DNA of 13,603 nucleotides from Flavobacteriia bacterium (GTDB taxonomy: Bacteria > Bacteroidota > Bacteroidia > Flavobacteriales_D > Crocinitomicaceae), in NCBI GenBank assembly GCA_009925805.1, contig RFQF01000038.1, positions 1-13,603 of the forward strand, read 5' to 3'. Shown piece by piece: positions 7,384-13,603 of this stretch. Both the position numbers and the translations under genes were made by a program. Position 1 is the stretch's first letter. Each line of letters starts with the position of its first letter. The notes under the pieces are model-generated. The model did not search any database. It was not told where the DNA came from and was given only the letters and a program-made list of their open reading frames with translations.

Positions 7384-7704
7384 TTACTCCGAATCAGGAT
7401 TTCGGAGATACACTTTATCTTCTAGCATTTCCTGCATGGCCAATGCTGTAGATTTGGGTAATTTTTCGTAATGTTTGGAAATTTCTATTTGCTCACGGTT
7501 TTCGTAAACCTCTTCGAGCGAATCCGTAGTGGTTGCGAACTCTTGCAATTTTTGAACAAGTTCCTCTTTTAAATGCGTACTAATTTGGTTGGAACGCTTG
7601 GAAACCGCTACAATTGACTGATACAGGTTTCCTGTTTTAACTTCCAACTCAATAACATCGCGGGTAATGGTTGACTTTTCGGCGTTAAGGTTTTTGTAAC
7701 TCAT
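7384..7704 (-). CDS. rpoZ: DNA-directed RNA polymerase omega subunit (Bacteroidota type)
   Basis: The 106-residue omega/Rpb6 homologue that helps assemble and stabilise the beta' subunit. It is recognised from TGNLYQSIVAVSKRSNQI (25-42), the Bacteroidota-specific middle part QKLQEFATTTDSLEEVYENR and the end segment KLPKSTALAMQEMLEDKVYL. It is longer than the E. coli protein and lacks easy similarity to it outside the core, as usual in this phylum. The gene lies between bamD (9 nt upstream) and coaBC (12 nt downstream), the order common in Flavobacteriia, which itself supports the call. The start ATG is unambiguous. Confidence 0.93.
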   Translation of the reverse strand: MSYKNLNAEKSTITRDVIELEVKTGNLYQSIVAVSKRSNQISTHLKEELVQKLQEFATTTDSLEEVYENREQIEISKHYEKLPKSTALAMQEMLEDKVYLRNPDSE

Positions 7705-7713
7705 TGATTTTAC

Positions 7714-8505
7714 TTAAAATTCATAATCCTTTTCCAACGGCTTCAACAATAACTTCAACGAAGAAAGATAGGAGGAGCTTGGAAAATCAGCTACGAAGGT
7801 ACGATATCTTTGCAAAGTTTCCTCAATTCGTTCCTTTTTTTTGCTTTCGATACTGTTTTCTGCTAAAAAGTAAGCGTTTTTGATACTTGCCATACGTACT
7901 TCTTCTTCGTGAATGGAAAGGGGGAATTTTTCCATAAATAAATCCGCATAACTCACGGCTGCCTTGTAGTTCCCGGTTTTGTCGTAGAGCATTACTTTGT
8001 TGTAGTCTTTAAATTCGAGTTTATAGGCAAGGTCATCAATAATTTTGTTGCACGAATCAATCAACGGAGAGGTTGGATATTTATCTACAAAAGCTTGAAC
8101 TGCATTAAGCGCCTCGTAGGTTTCGGTTTGATCCAGGGACCATTTAGGGGAATTATTTACACTGCACATAGCCGTTAAAAACAATGCTTCTTCGTTGTTT
8201 AAGGAATAAGGAAACCTTTGTATATATGATCCAAAAAAATATCCAGCCATGTAATAATCTGCTTTCGCATAATAGCTTTTAGCCATTAAAAAATAGGACA
8301 CCTCCCCTTCCTTCGTTTTAGGAGCGTGCTGATATACTTGTTCGAAAAGTACGATCGCTTTTTCGTACGCCCGTTTTGAATCGTCCTGATACAATGAATT
8401 AGCCATGGAAAATTTCTGATCGTAATCATCGCTTTTTACTACCTTGTTGTAGGGGGAACAAGCCAATAACATAAAAAAGACTCCCAAAACAAACGCTACT
8501 TTCAT
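7714..8505 (-). CDS. bamD: Outer membrane protein assembly lipoprotein BamD
   Basis: A TPR-type lipoprotein of the BAM complex that inserts beta-barrel proteins in the outer membrane. The start at 8505 is chosen: it gives MKVAFVLGVFFMLLACSPYN, a lipoprotein signal with lipobox LLAC (Cys16), and it follows the stop of the M23 gene by two bases. The frame is open 23 codons upstream, but that part overlaps the M23 gene and would bury the signal. The 263-residue mature body contains repeated helix pairs typical of BamD: AYEKAIVLFEQVYQHAPKTK, EVSYFLMAKSYYAKADYYMA, GSYIQRFPYSLNNEEALFL and AVQAFVDKYPTSPLIDSCNK, followed by NYKAAVSYADLFMEKFPLS. It is followed at 9 nt by rpoZ. Length and repeats match flavobacterial BamD. 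Confidence 0.94.
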   Translation of the reverse strand: MKVAFVLGVFFMLLACSPYNKVVKSDDYDQKFSMANSLYQDDSKRAYEKAIVLFEQVYQHAPKTKEGEVSYFLMAKSYYAKADYYMAGYFFGSYIQRFPYSLNNEEALFLTAMCSVNNSPKWSLDQTETYEALNAVQAFVDKYPTSPLIDSCNKIIDDLAYKLEFKDYNKVMLYDKTGNYKAAVSYADLFMEKFPLSIHEEEVRMASIKNAYFLAENSIESKKKERIEETLQRYRTFVADFPSSSYLSSLKLLLKPLEKDYEF

Positions 8506-8507
8506 AC

Positions 8508-9533
8508 TTATTTTATTCTCAAACTTCGCCCAATCACCAAGGTGGAGGTCAAAGTTATTCCATTTAGTTTGCATAAAGTCCCAACAGTCGTATTATATTT
8601 CCGTGCAATTTTCGACAGGGTATCTCCGGACCGAATTTGGTGATATTTTTTTTGAGCGGTTTTAATAGCGGGCCGTACCACCGTAGGTGCAATCACGGAG
8701 GCAACCGAACTTTCAACGGTCTGAGAATACTGTTGGTAGGCTACTTGTTCCGAAGATAGCACCTCCACTTCTTCACTTGGCTTTGCCCCGGGACGAAACA
8801 GTTCTTTATGGAGAAACAAGTTCTCTTTCCTTAACGTAAGATGTTCAAAATCAATAATTTCTTCTGGATTCATTGGCTCCTCGTAAAAACGTACTTCCAT
8901 GTGCAAATGCGGTCCAGTAGACCTGCCTGTATTTCCTCCTAACGCAATTGGTTGACCCACTTTTACCCATTGGTTTGGAGCGACCAAAAACTTACTTAAG
9001 TGCGCATAGAAGGTTTCCAAACTGTTGTAGTGCCTAAGAATCACCAGATTTCCAAATCCGCCGCTGTTGTACTTGGCATATCGCACCTTTCCTGAAAAAA
9101 CCGCATAGATCGTATCCCCAACGTTTAAATCCAAATCAATTCCGTTGTGGTATCTTCCGCTTCGTGGCCCGTAATGTGAGTTCACCTTGATTTTCTTCAT
9201 GGGAAAGCAAAAATCCAACTGACTATCCGTGCCATATTCGTTCAAGCATAACCAAATAGTATCCTTCATGCGTGTTAGATCATTGGATTCGGTAAAAACT
9301 GTCTCATTCGACCATGATTGAGTGATTGGCGGATTATACGTGCTCACAATCGCATGAATTCGAGGATTCAACACCCCGGTAAATGAAGGATCATTGGCCA
9401 AGGTCCAAGTGTGATCTTCATGTAAAATAAGGGTTCCTTTTTCCGTGTTGATGGTATCCAAGAAGGGTTGAGCAAAAAAACCCAACGGAAGGAACAGTAT
9501 TCCAAGGATTACGCGGTGTAATAACATGGGCAT
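8508..9533 (-). CDS. Secreted M23 family metallopeptidase with C-terminal LysM domain
   Basis: A probable murein hydrolase acting in the periplasm. Residues 1-21 form a signal peptide (MPMLLHRVILGILFLPLGFF, then AQ). The N-terminal part (22-115) is family-variable. The M23 domain starts near 117: HYGPRSGRYHNGIDLDL with zinc ligands His129 and Asp133 (HxxxD), then GKVRYAKYNSGGFGNLVILR, YAHLS (176-180) and GPHLHMEVRF, where His209 and His211 form HxH. All catalytic positions appear intact, so it should be an active endopeptidase. A Pro/Val/Gln linker leads to one LysM domain (about 297-340: HQIRSGDTLSKIARKYNTTV) that binds peptidoglycan. Either ATG (9533 or 9527) gives the same signal peptide; 9533 is used. 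A TATCTTTG box sits 5 bases before 9533, so this gene may start a transcription unit including bamD. Confidence 0.93.
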   Translation of the reverse strand: MPMLLHRVILGILFLPLGFFAQPFLDTINTEKGTLILHEDHTWTLANDPSFTGVLNPRIHAIVSTYNPPITQSWSNETVFTESNDLTRMKDTIWLCLNEYGTDSQLDFCFPMKKIKVNSHYGPRSGRYHNGIDLDLNVGDTIYAVFSGKVRYAKYNSGGFGNLVILRHYNSLETFYAHLSKFLVAPNQWVKVGQPIALGGNTGRSTGPHLHMEVRFYEEPMNPEEIIDFEHLTLRKENLFLHKELFRPGAKPSEEVEVLSSEQVAYQQYSQTVESSVASVIAPTVVRPAIKTAQKKYHQIRSGDTLSKIARKYNTTVGTLCKLNGITLTSTLVIGRSLRIK

Positions 9534-9538
9534 CTGGT

Positions 9539-9546
9539 CAAAGATA
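9539..9546 (-). promoter_or_regulatory. Bacteroidota -7 box TATCTTTG before the M23/LysM gene
   Basis: Read on the minus strand, TATCTTTG is an exact TAnnTTTG match. It lies in the 24-base gap between the tandem-FKBP stop and the M23 start, 5 bases upstream of the first ATG (9533) and 11 upstream of the second (9527). The transcript start would be about at the first ATG, so a leaderless message, or use of the second ATG, is likely if the box is active. A TTG lies 14 bases upstream, shorter than the usual spacing of about 19, so the -33 element is weak. Confidence 0.55.
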
Positions 9547-9557
9547 CCATAAAATTT

Positions 9558-10427
9558 CTACAATTCCCGAACCGAAGTGATGGTGATGTTAAAGAAAACT
9601 CGCTCATTGGGCTGAACCAGATTACCGTATCCTTGACTACCATAAGCTTGTTCCGGCGACAAAAGCGCAAAGATGTGTTGATTTGGACGGGCGTTTTTAA
9701 GCAAAAAGCGCAATCCTGGAACCACGTTTTTTTGTCCAGGTATGTACGAGAGGGTGAGGTGCTTTCGGTAGGTATTTTGCACGTTGGGATTCGATTTGCA
9801 ACTAGCAATAGCCTGATAAAAAATTTCCTTATCCTGCGTACCATCCAATGGATGCGGTTTTCCTTTGTCAAAAACCCAGTATTTAATTCCGTTAGCATCC
9901 CCGTCAGGGCTTACTTTGGCAAGCACTTTAACATACAACCAAACCTCAGAATTTGGCGGTACGATATTTTTAATTCCCGTATTTCCATATGCCATGGAGG
10001 CAGGAATTACTATTTTAGCAAAATCCCCTACGTGCAAATGCTTTAACCCAAGGTCCCACCCTTTTATTTGCATATTATAGCCAACTAAGTAGGGAATAAA
10101 AGGTAATTTAACCCGGTTATTTCCATCGATTATTTTTCCATCAGGGAGTGTTAAGCGGTAGGAAAGCAAACACACGTCACCGTCTTGAAGGCTTGGGATG
10201 GTTTTAAACGGCGCATCAATCCATTCCACTTTCAATCCTCCTTCAACTACTTTTTTTTCTTTGATATTCTTTGCATCAAATTCCTTGATGGGATTATCCT
10301 CATCCTTCTTTGGAGGTTGCTCGGAGTTGGGTTGTTTATGAACAGGTGGCTTTCCCTCGGAAGCAGGTTTCTGAGAGCACCCCAAAATTAAACTCACACA
10401 AAGTGGAATTACGTATCGAATGTTCAT
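9558..10427 (-). CDS. Lipoprotein with two FKBP-type peptidyl-prolyl isomerase domains
   Basis: A 289-residue predicted lipoprotein (MNIRYVIPLCVSLILGCSQK, lipobox LILGC, Cys17) followed by a Pro/Lys/Glu-rich linker to about residue 60. The first FKBP domain (about 83-171) looks competent: SYRLTLPDGKIIDG, MQIKGWDLGLKHLHVGDFAK and PASMAYGNTG, with Trp124 and Tyr147 at usual active-site positions; the usual Phe-Asp pair is Ile100-Asp101. A second, divergent copy occupies about 215-287: NVVPGLRFLLKNARPNQHIF, SPEQAYGSQGYGNLVQPNER and FFNITIT. It lacks the Trp (Leu239) and its front half is hard to align, so it may bind but not catalyse. It probably helps fold envelope or secreted proteins. The ATG overlaps the previous gene's TGA by four bases (ATGA), suggesting translational coupling with the GldI-like gene. 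Confidence 0.88.
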   Translation of the reverse strand: MNIRYVIPLCVSLILGCSQKPASEGKPPVHKQPNSEQPPKKDEDNPIKEFDAKNIKEKKVVEGGLKVEWIDAPFKTIPSLQDGDVCLLSYRLTLPDGKIIDGNNRVKLPFIPYLVGYNMQIKGWDLGLKHLHVGDFAKIVIPASMAYGNTGIKNIVPPNSEVWLYVKVLAKVSPDGDANGIKYWVFDKGKPHPLDGTQDKEIFYQAIASCKSNPNVQNTYRKHLTLSYIPGQKNVVPGLRFLLKNARPNQHIFALLSPEQAYGSQGYGNLVQPNERVFFNITITSVREL

Positions 10428-10936
10428 TGGACATCCATTAGTTCAACATCTAACAATAAAATGGACAAGGGGGGAATTTTATCCAAATCCCCAACCAAGC
10501 CATGGGCTAAGTGACTCGGAAGGATCAGCTTAGCTTTCTCGCCTTTTCGCATCAGTTTTAACGCTTCGTTTAATCCAGACTCCCGATCGTTATGGTCAAT
10601 GGGAATTTCCTCAAAAAAAGCCGAATCCGTTTCGTAGCAAACCCGACCATCGAGCAATGAAATTTTCACAATGGCTAGCGCCGTTTTTCCTGGAATCCCT
10701 GGAGGATTTTTGGGAACCGACCTTACGATTTGATAGCGTAAACCGGAGGAGGTCATGGACATGGATAATTCCTTGTGATGTTCCAAATAAACACCAATTT
10801 TCAATTGTTCGCGTTCATTGATTTCCTTTTGATAGGATACAGAATGGTTGTTCGACCATTCGGGAACCGAAGAAGGTTTAGATGCTTCTTTACACGAAAG
10901 GATCAAGCATAAAAGTGCCCAAAAAAGGAAATGCAT
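10424..10936 (-). CDS. gldI: GldI-like FKBP lipoprotein
   Basis: A 170-residue lipoprotein (start ATG 10936; signal MHFLFWALLCLILSC with lipobox LILSC, Cys15) with one FKBP-type domain in its C-terminal half. It resembles GldI, a lipoprotein PPIase needed for gliding in Flavobacterium, by size, the MTSSGLRYQIV segment, NEALKLMRKGEKAKLILPSH (123-142), and the position just after a DHH phosphoesterase gene, an arrangement I recall in flavobacteria. The active-site loop reads SHLAHG, so the usual Tyr (as in AYG) is His145, and Asn123 replaces the usual Trp; isomerase activity may be weak or lost. An in-frame TTG at 10942 also exists, but the ATG gives a cleaner signal peptide. The ATG is six bases after the DHH stop. 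It could instead be called a general FKBP lipoprotein. Confidence 0.75.
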   Translation of the reverse strand: MHFLFWALLCLILSCKEASKPSSVPEWSNNHSVSYQKEINEREQLKIGVYLEHHKELSMSMTSSGLRYQIVRSVPKNPPGIPGKTALAIVKISLLDGRVCYETDSAFFEEIPIDHNDRESGLNEALKLMRKGEKAKLILPSHLAHGLVGDLDKIPPLSILLLDVELMDVQ

Positions 10937-10942
10937 CGGCAA

Positions 10943-11950
10943 TTAAAAAAGTTCATGGATTAAACTCAATAACTTGGTGATGGTTACGTCCATCGTATGC
11001 TCAGAATATCCCCCTGCTGCATAGTGATGTCCCCCACCGTTGAAATGATTTTTTGCGAAATTATTGACGTAAACTTCATCTTTTGAGCGAAAAGACATTT
11101 TAATTCCGTTGCTTTTCTCTTGAATCAACACACCTGCTTTGATACCTTCAATCGACAGAATGGTATTCACAAGGCCTTCAGTATCCCCGGATTGATAATT
11201 AAAGCGTTGGAGTTCTTCCTGCGTGAGCGCGATGTAACCTACCGGCAAGGCAGATGGATGTTGATTTAGCAAGATTAATTTCTCACTCACCGCAAAGCCT
11301 CGTAATTTAAGCTGATCTACACGGTTATGATCGAAGACTGCCTGGTGAATTTTCCAAGGTTCCGTGCCATAACCGATCAATGAGGCTACAATACGGTGGG
11401 TATTGGCATTTACCGAAGGGAAACGAAAAGATCCTGTATCGGTCATGATACCCAAGTATAGGGCCCGTGCTGCGTTCGCTTGAAGGGCTAAGAGCAGCTC
11501 CATGGATTCAAAACACTCGTACAGTAACTGGCAGGTAGACGAACATTGTACTTCAGAAATTAAGATGTCGGCAAAATCCTCGGGATGCGTGTGATGATCG
11601 ATGAGTACTTTCGTTCCGGAAAAATTTTCAACCAGCGTTTGCATTTCACCTACGCGACTTACCGCGTTAAAATCCAAACCAATAAAACAATCTGCACTTT
11701 GGAATCGTTCCGCAACAAGCTCGGGTTGCTCACTGAAATAGCGACAATCTGTCGCCTGCAAGAATGGCTCAAGGTTCTTTGCGGGAGGGTCGGGCAACAC
11801 CACTTCAACGCTGCGCCCTAAATTTTTCAGTAAAAAATACAATCCTGAAACACTACCCACCGCATCACCGTCGGGTGATTTATGGGCTGTAATCAAAAAT
11901 TTACGGTGACTAAGAAAGAGTTCTTTAAGAGCTACAAGCGGTTGGTGCAT
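10943..11950 (-). CDS. DHH family phosphoesterase, NrnA-like (oligoribonuclease/pAp phosphatase)
   Basis: A 335-residue DHH/DHHA1 enzyme, probably degrading short oligonucleotides and/or 3'-phosphoadenosine 5'-phosphate. Motifs: FLITAHKSPDGDAVGS (18-33) with the His and two Asp metal ligands, GLDFNAVSRVG (91-101), the name-giving DHH in VLIDHHTHPEDF (115-126), LGIMTDTGSFRFPS (166-179) with its Asp, and the DHHA1 motif NHFNGGGHHYAAGG (301-314). All key residues are present, so it should be active. The start is the ATG at 11950; a TTG two codons upstream is also in frame but less likely. The ATG is eight bases after the stop of the thioredoxin-like gene. The exact substrate split between nano-RNA, pAp and c-di-AMP products cannot be told from sequence. 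Confidence 0.91.
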   Translation of the reverse strand: MHQPLVALKELFLSHRKFLITAHKSPDGDAVGSVSGLYFLLKNLGRSVEVVLPDPPAKNLEPFLQATDCRYFSEQPELVAERFQSADCFIGLDFNAVSRVGEMQTLVENFSGTKVLIDHHTHPEDFADILISEVQCSSTCQLLYECFESMELLLALQANAARALYLGIMTDTGSFRFPSVNANTHRIVASLIGYGTEPWKIHQAVFDHNRVDQLKLRGFAVSEKLILLNQHPSALPVGYIALTQEELQRFNYQSGDTEGLVNTILSIEGIKAGVLIQEKSNGIKMSFRSKDEVYVNNFAKNHFNGGGHHYAAGGYSEHTMDVTITKLLSLIHELF

Positions 11951-11953
11951 GCT

Positions 11954-11961
11954 CAAAATTA
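11954..11961 (-). promoter_or_regulatory. TAATTTTG, a possible -7 box before the DHH phosphoesterase gene
   Basis: On the minus strand TAATTTTG fits TAnnTTTG exactly, three bases (AGC) before the ATG at 11950. It begins with the TAA stop of the thioredoxin-like gene, and such AT-rich stop contexts make a chance match likelier. No TTG lies at the expected distance upstream. A GGAG at 11965-11962, 11 bases before the ATG, could equally serve as a weak ribosome binding site. Confidence 0.3.
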
Positions 11962-13539
11962 CTCCTTTTTCTGCATTTGCGCGTCTTCCTTCGCATCCTG
12001 TTCCATGATTTTTGGAGCATCCTTTTTGTTTTGAAGGTTGTCCAATAAATCCTCAATTTGCGACATCGAGAGGCTCTTAGCGATAATTTTTTTGTCTTTA
12101 TCCAAGATGAAAACCTTTGGCGTAGAGAAAACATCGTAGGTGGTTTGGTAATTCAAAGACTCCAAGGTGGTGGGTTTTCCTGGTTCTCCGGGGTAAAGCG
12201 GAACCAAAGATTCCGGTTTTTCTTTCGCGGTCTGGTATAATTTATCCGTTACTGCTACATTTATAAAGTTCAATTTATTATCGCGAATGAACTTCTTCCA
12301 AGATTCGAAATCTTTCCCGATGGCTTTACCCACCGCGTAAACTTCTACCTTTCTCGCTTTCATCTTTTCTTGATAGAGCTTTGCTAATTTAGGGGTAATG
12401 GTTTTACAATGACCGCATTCCGGATCCCAGAAGTACAAAATCGTATATTCGGCAGGCAAGGTATGTAAGTTAATCCACTTGGTGTCCGAAGTATCTTTGA
12501 GAATTAGGTTTGGTGCCTTTTCGCCAAGACAAATGGCTAATTTTTTGTCCAAATCTTTGCACAGTTCTTCATACTTCGATTCATCTACCCAAAAGGAAGG
12601 GTGTTTACCTTCGGCGTTTTTCGAACAATAGTAACGATCTAACATGTGATAATATACTTTGTCCATACCCATTTGTTGGCTTTTACCAAAGGTTTGAGCA
12701 ATCCATCCGACACAATATTCAAAAGTTCTTGTTTTCGGGTTTAACTTATCACAAAATTGAAAAGCGTGATAAATTACGGTATCCCAATGTTGGATCATCA
12801 TGTTTTTACTGAAATAATACTCCAATTTATTATGAAAAATGGGGTTGTTGACCAATCGTTCATCCATTAGGTCGACATTATCCCAATAATGGGATTGAAA
12901 GTAACGGAATTGAAAGCTGGAATCCGTAATTCTTCCTTTTTCATTCTTCGGGGCGTCAGGGATGATTACATCAATCGACATTTTCACAATTTTCGACACC
13001 AATTTGCCTGGATTTTTTGCGATAAGATCTTTTTGGTACGCAAGTACTTCCTTGTTAATGGCGTCAATTTTTTCTCCCAATTCTTTATACTCTTTATCTC
13101 CCGACTTAAACTTACTTCGCTCTTCTCCCAACTTCCCAGCTGCAGTTTTCTTTTCGGTTATATAGTTCACGTAAGGAATAAAAACTTTGTTTTCCTCGGA
13201 TTTTTTGATCACCAAATTTTTGTTGAATTCCAACCCTGTTGTACCCGAGGTTTCCAACCAGAGTTCTTCGTTATTGTAGATAAATTCAAAGTATTGTTGT
13301 CCCGGAAGTAACAATCCTAAAATTCCAGGCTTTTGTTTTGCTCCGTTGAAAACCACTTCACCGTTTTTCATCATAGCGGTATCAGCGTAGTAAAGTCCTT
13401 TTCCGAAATACTTGATAAGGTTCACGACGGTGTCTTTTTGACCGGTCACCTTAATCCGAATTTTCTGTGCATTCAGGGTATTGAATGAAAAAGCAAAAAA
13501 CAAAAAAACGAGAGCAATGGAGCGTACTGGATAATTCAT
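11959..13539 (-). CDS. Secreted thioredoxin-like protein (TlpA/DUF5106 family)
   Basis: A 526-residue periplasmic or cell-surface thiol-disulfide protein. A signal peptide covers about 1-24 (hydrophobic VRSIALVFLFFAFSF, then NTLNAQ). Residues about 25-110 resemble the beta-rich DUF4369-type N-domain (VTGQKDTVVNLIKYFG, GILGLLLPGQQYFEF), then a Lys/Glu-rich helical stretch (125-180). Residues about 205-340 resemble DUF5106: FRYFQSHYWDNVDLMDERLV, NPIFHNKLEYYF and GMDKVYYHMLDRYY. The thioredoxin fold starts near 338 (LGEKAPNLILKD) with the active site DPECGHCKTITP (372-383; Cys375 and Cys378) and the cis-Pro in FSTPKVFILD (Pro474). Reduction or isomerisation of disulfides in exported proteins is likely; partner unknown. 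An unusual charged tail (about 504-526, KKDAPKIMEQDAKEDAQMQK) follows the fold. It heads the long minus-strand run. Confidence 0.87.
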   Translation of the reverse strand: MNYPVRSIALVFLFFAFSFNTLNAQKIRIKVTGQKDTVVNLIKYFGKGLYYADTAMMKNGEVVFNGAKQKPGILGLLLPGQQYFEFIYNNEELWLETSGTTGLEFNKNLVIKKSEENKVFIPYVNYITEKKTAAGKLGEERSKFKSGDKEYKELGEKIDAINKEVLAYQKDLIAKNPGKLVSKIVKMSIDVIIPDAPKNEKGRITDSSFQFRYFQSHYWDNVDLMDERLVNNPIFHNKLEYYFSKNMMIQHWDTVIYHAFQFCDKLNPKTRTFEYCVGWIAQTFGKSQQMGMDKVYYHMLDRYYCSKNAEGKHPSFWVDESKYEELCKDLDKKLAICLGEKAPNLILKDTSDTKWINLHTLPAEYTILYFWDPECGHCKTITPKLAKLYQEKMKARKVEVYAVGKAIGKDFESWKKFIRDNKLNFINVAVTDKLYQTAKEKPESLVPLYPGEPGKPTTLESLNYQTTYDVFSTPKVFILDKDKKIIAKSLSMSQIEDLLDNLQNKKDAPKIMEQDAKEDAQMQKKE

Positions 13540-13603
13540 AGGTTTACTTTTTTTGTAAAATTGAAATTTTTTGTGCGAGCTGAAAACACCTTTAACAAAT
13601 TTT
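13540..13603. other. Partial upstream region of the thioredoxin-like gene
   Basis: The 64 bases between the thioredoxin-like start codon and the window edge are AT-rich with A- and T-tracts. On the minus strand AAAATTTG lies at the very edge (13603-13596), one mismatch from TAnnTTTG, and would give a leader of about 50 bases. No full promoter can be identified, since the -33 region would be outside the window. Confidence 0.4.

Noticed and set aside
8506..8574. Upstream extension of BamD
   Set aside because: It overlaps the LysM end of the M23 gene and would hide the lipoprotein signal that starts at 8505.
9509..9898. 129-codon open frame on the minus strand overlapping the FKBP and M23 genes
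   Set aside because: Out of frame within two well-supported genes and without family features.
9633..10046. 137-codon open frame on the plus strand
   Set aside because: Antisense to the tandem-FKBP gene, whose protein has clear domain motifs; the antisense product shows no recognisable feature.
12889..13311. 140-codon open frame on the plus strand, Phe-rich
   Set aside because: Antisense to the Lys/Glu-rich part of the thioredoxin-like gene; Phe richness is just the complement of Lys and Glu codons.
1..13603. CRISPR array, mobile element, tRNA or defence system
   Set aside because: No regularly spaced repeats, transposase or integrase motifs, or tRNA-like cloverleaf were noticed on reading; every long stretch is accounted for by core genes.

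Overview
The window is a compact stretch of a Bacteroidota chromosome, most likely from the order Flavobacteriales. The evidence is lineage-typical families (GldI-like lipoprotein, DUF4835, GSCFA, DUF5106/TlpA thioredoxin, Bacteroidota-type omega subunit), a type IX secretion (T9SS) C-terminal sorting domain with a YPNPTNDY motif, a Lys in place of Arg in the YidC groove, and TAnnTTTG promoter boxes with hardly any Shine-Dalgarno sequences. I see no tRNA, rRNA, CRISPR array, insertion sequence or phage gene, and no gene-free stretch longer than about 65 bases.

Plus strand, 1-2704: the 3' part of yidC (membrane protein insertase, cut by the window edge), a TalC-type transaldolase, a stand-alone DUF4268 protein, and a small secreted protein with a jelly-roll-like (choice-of-anchor J) region plus a T9SS sorting domain. 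The first three are joined by a 1-nt gap and a 1-nt overlap. The fourth has its own TACCTTTG box right against its start codon.

Minus strand, 13539 down to 2706: eleven collinear genes with tiny gaps or 1-4 nt overlaps. In transcription order they are a periplasmic thioredoxin-like protein (DUF5106/TlpA), a DHH phosphoesterase (NrnA-like), a GldI-like FKBP lipoprotein, a tandem-FKBP lipoprotein, an M23/LysM peptidase, BamD, RNA polymerase omega, CoaBC, a DUF4835 secreted protein, RecN and a GSCFA-domain protein. Boxes matching TAnnTTTG lie before the DHH and M23 genes, so the run may be several overlapping transcription units. The last gene meets the plus-strand T9SS cargo gene tail-to-tail with a single base between the stop codons.

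Functionally the run mixes cell-envelope building (periplasmic folding by FKBPs, murein cutting by M23/LysM, outer-membrane protein insertion by BamD, YidC in the inner membrane, a GldI homologue and possibly a secretion-linked DUF4835 protein) with housekeeping (omega, CoaBC, RecN, NrnA). It is mainly a conserved core region. I found no convincing new defence or mobile system. The points most worth checking are the promoter boxes abutting start codons, the substituted active-site positions in CoaBC and the GldI-like protein, and the transaldolase-type residues in a protein usually labelled fructose-6-phosphate aldolase.
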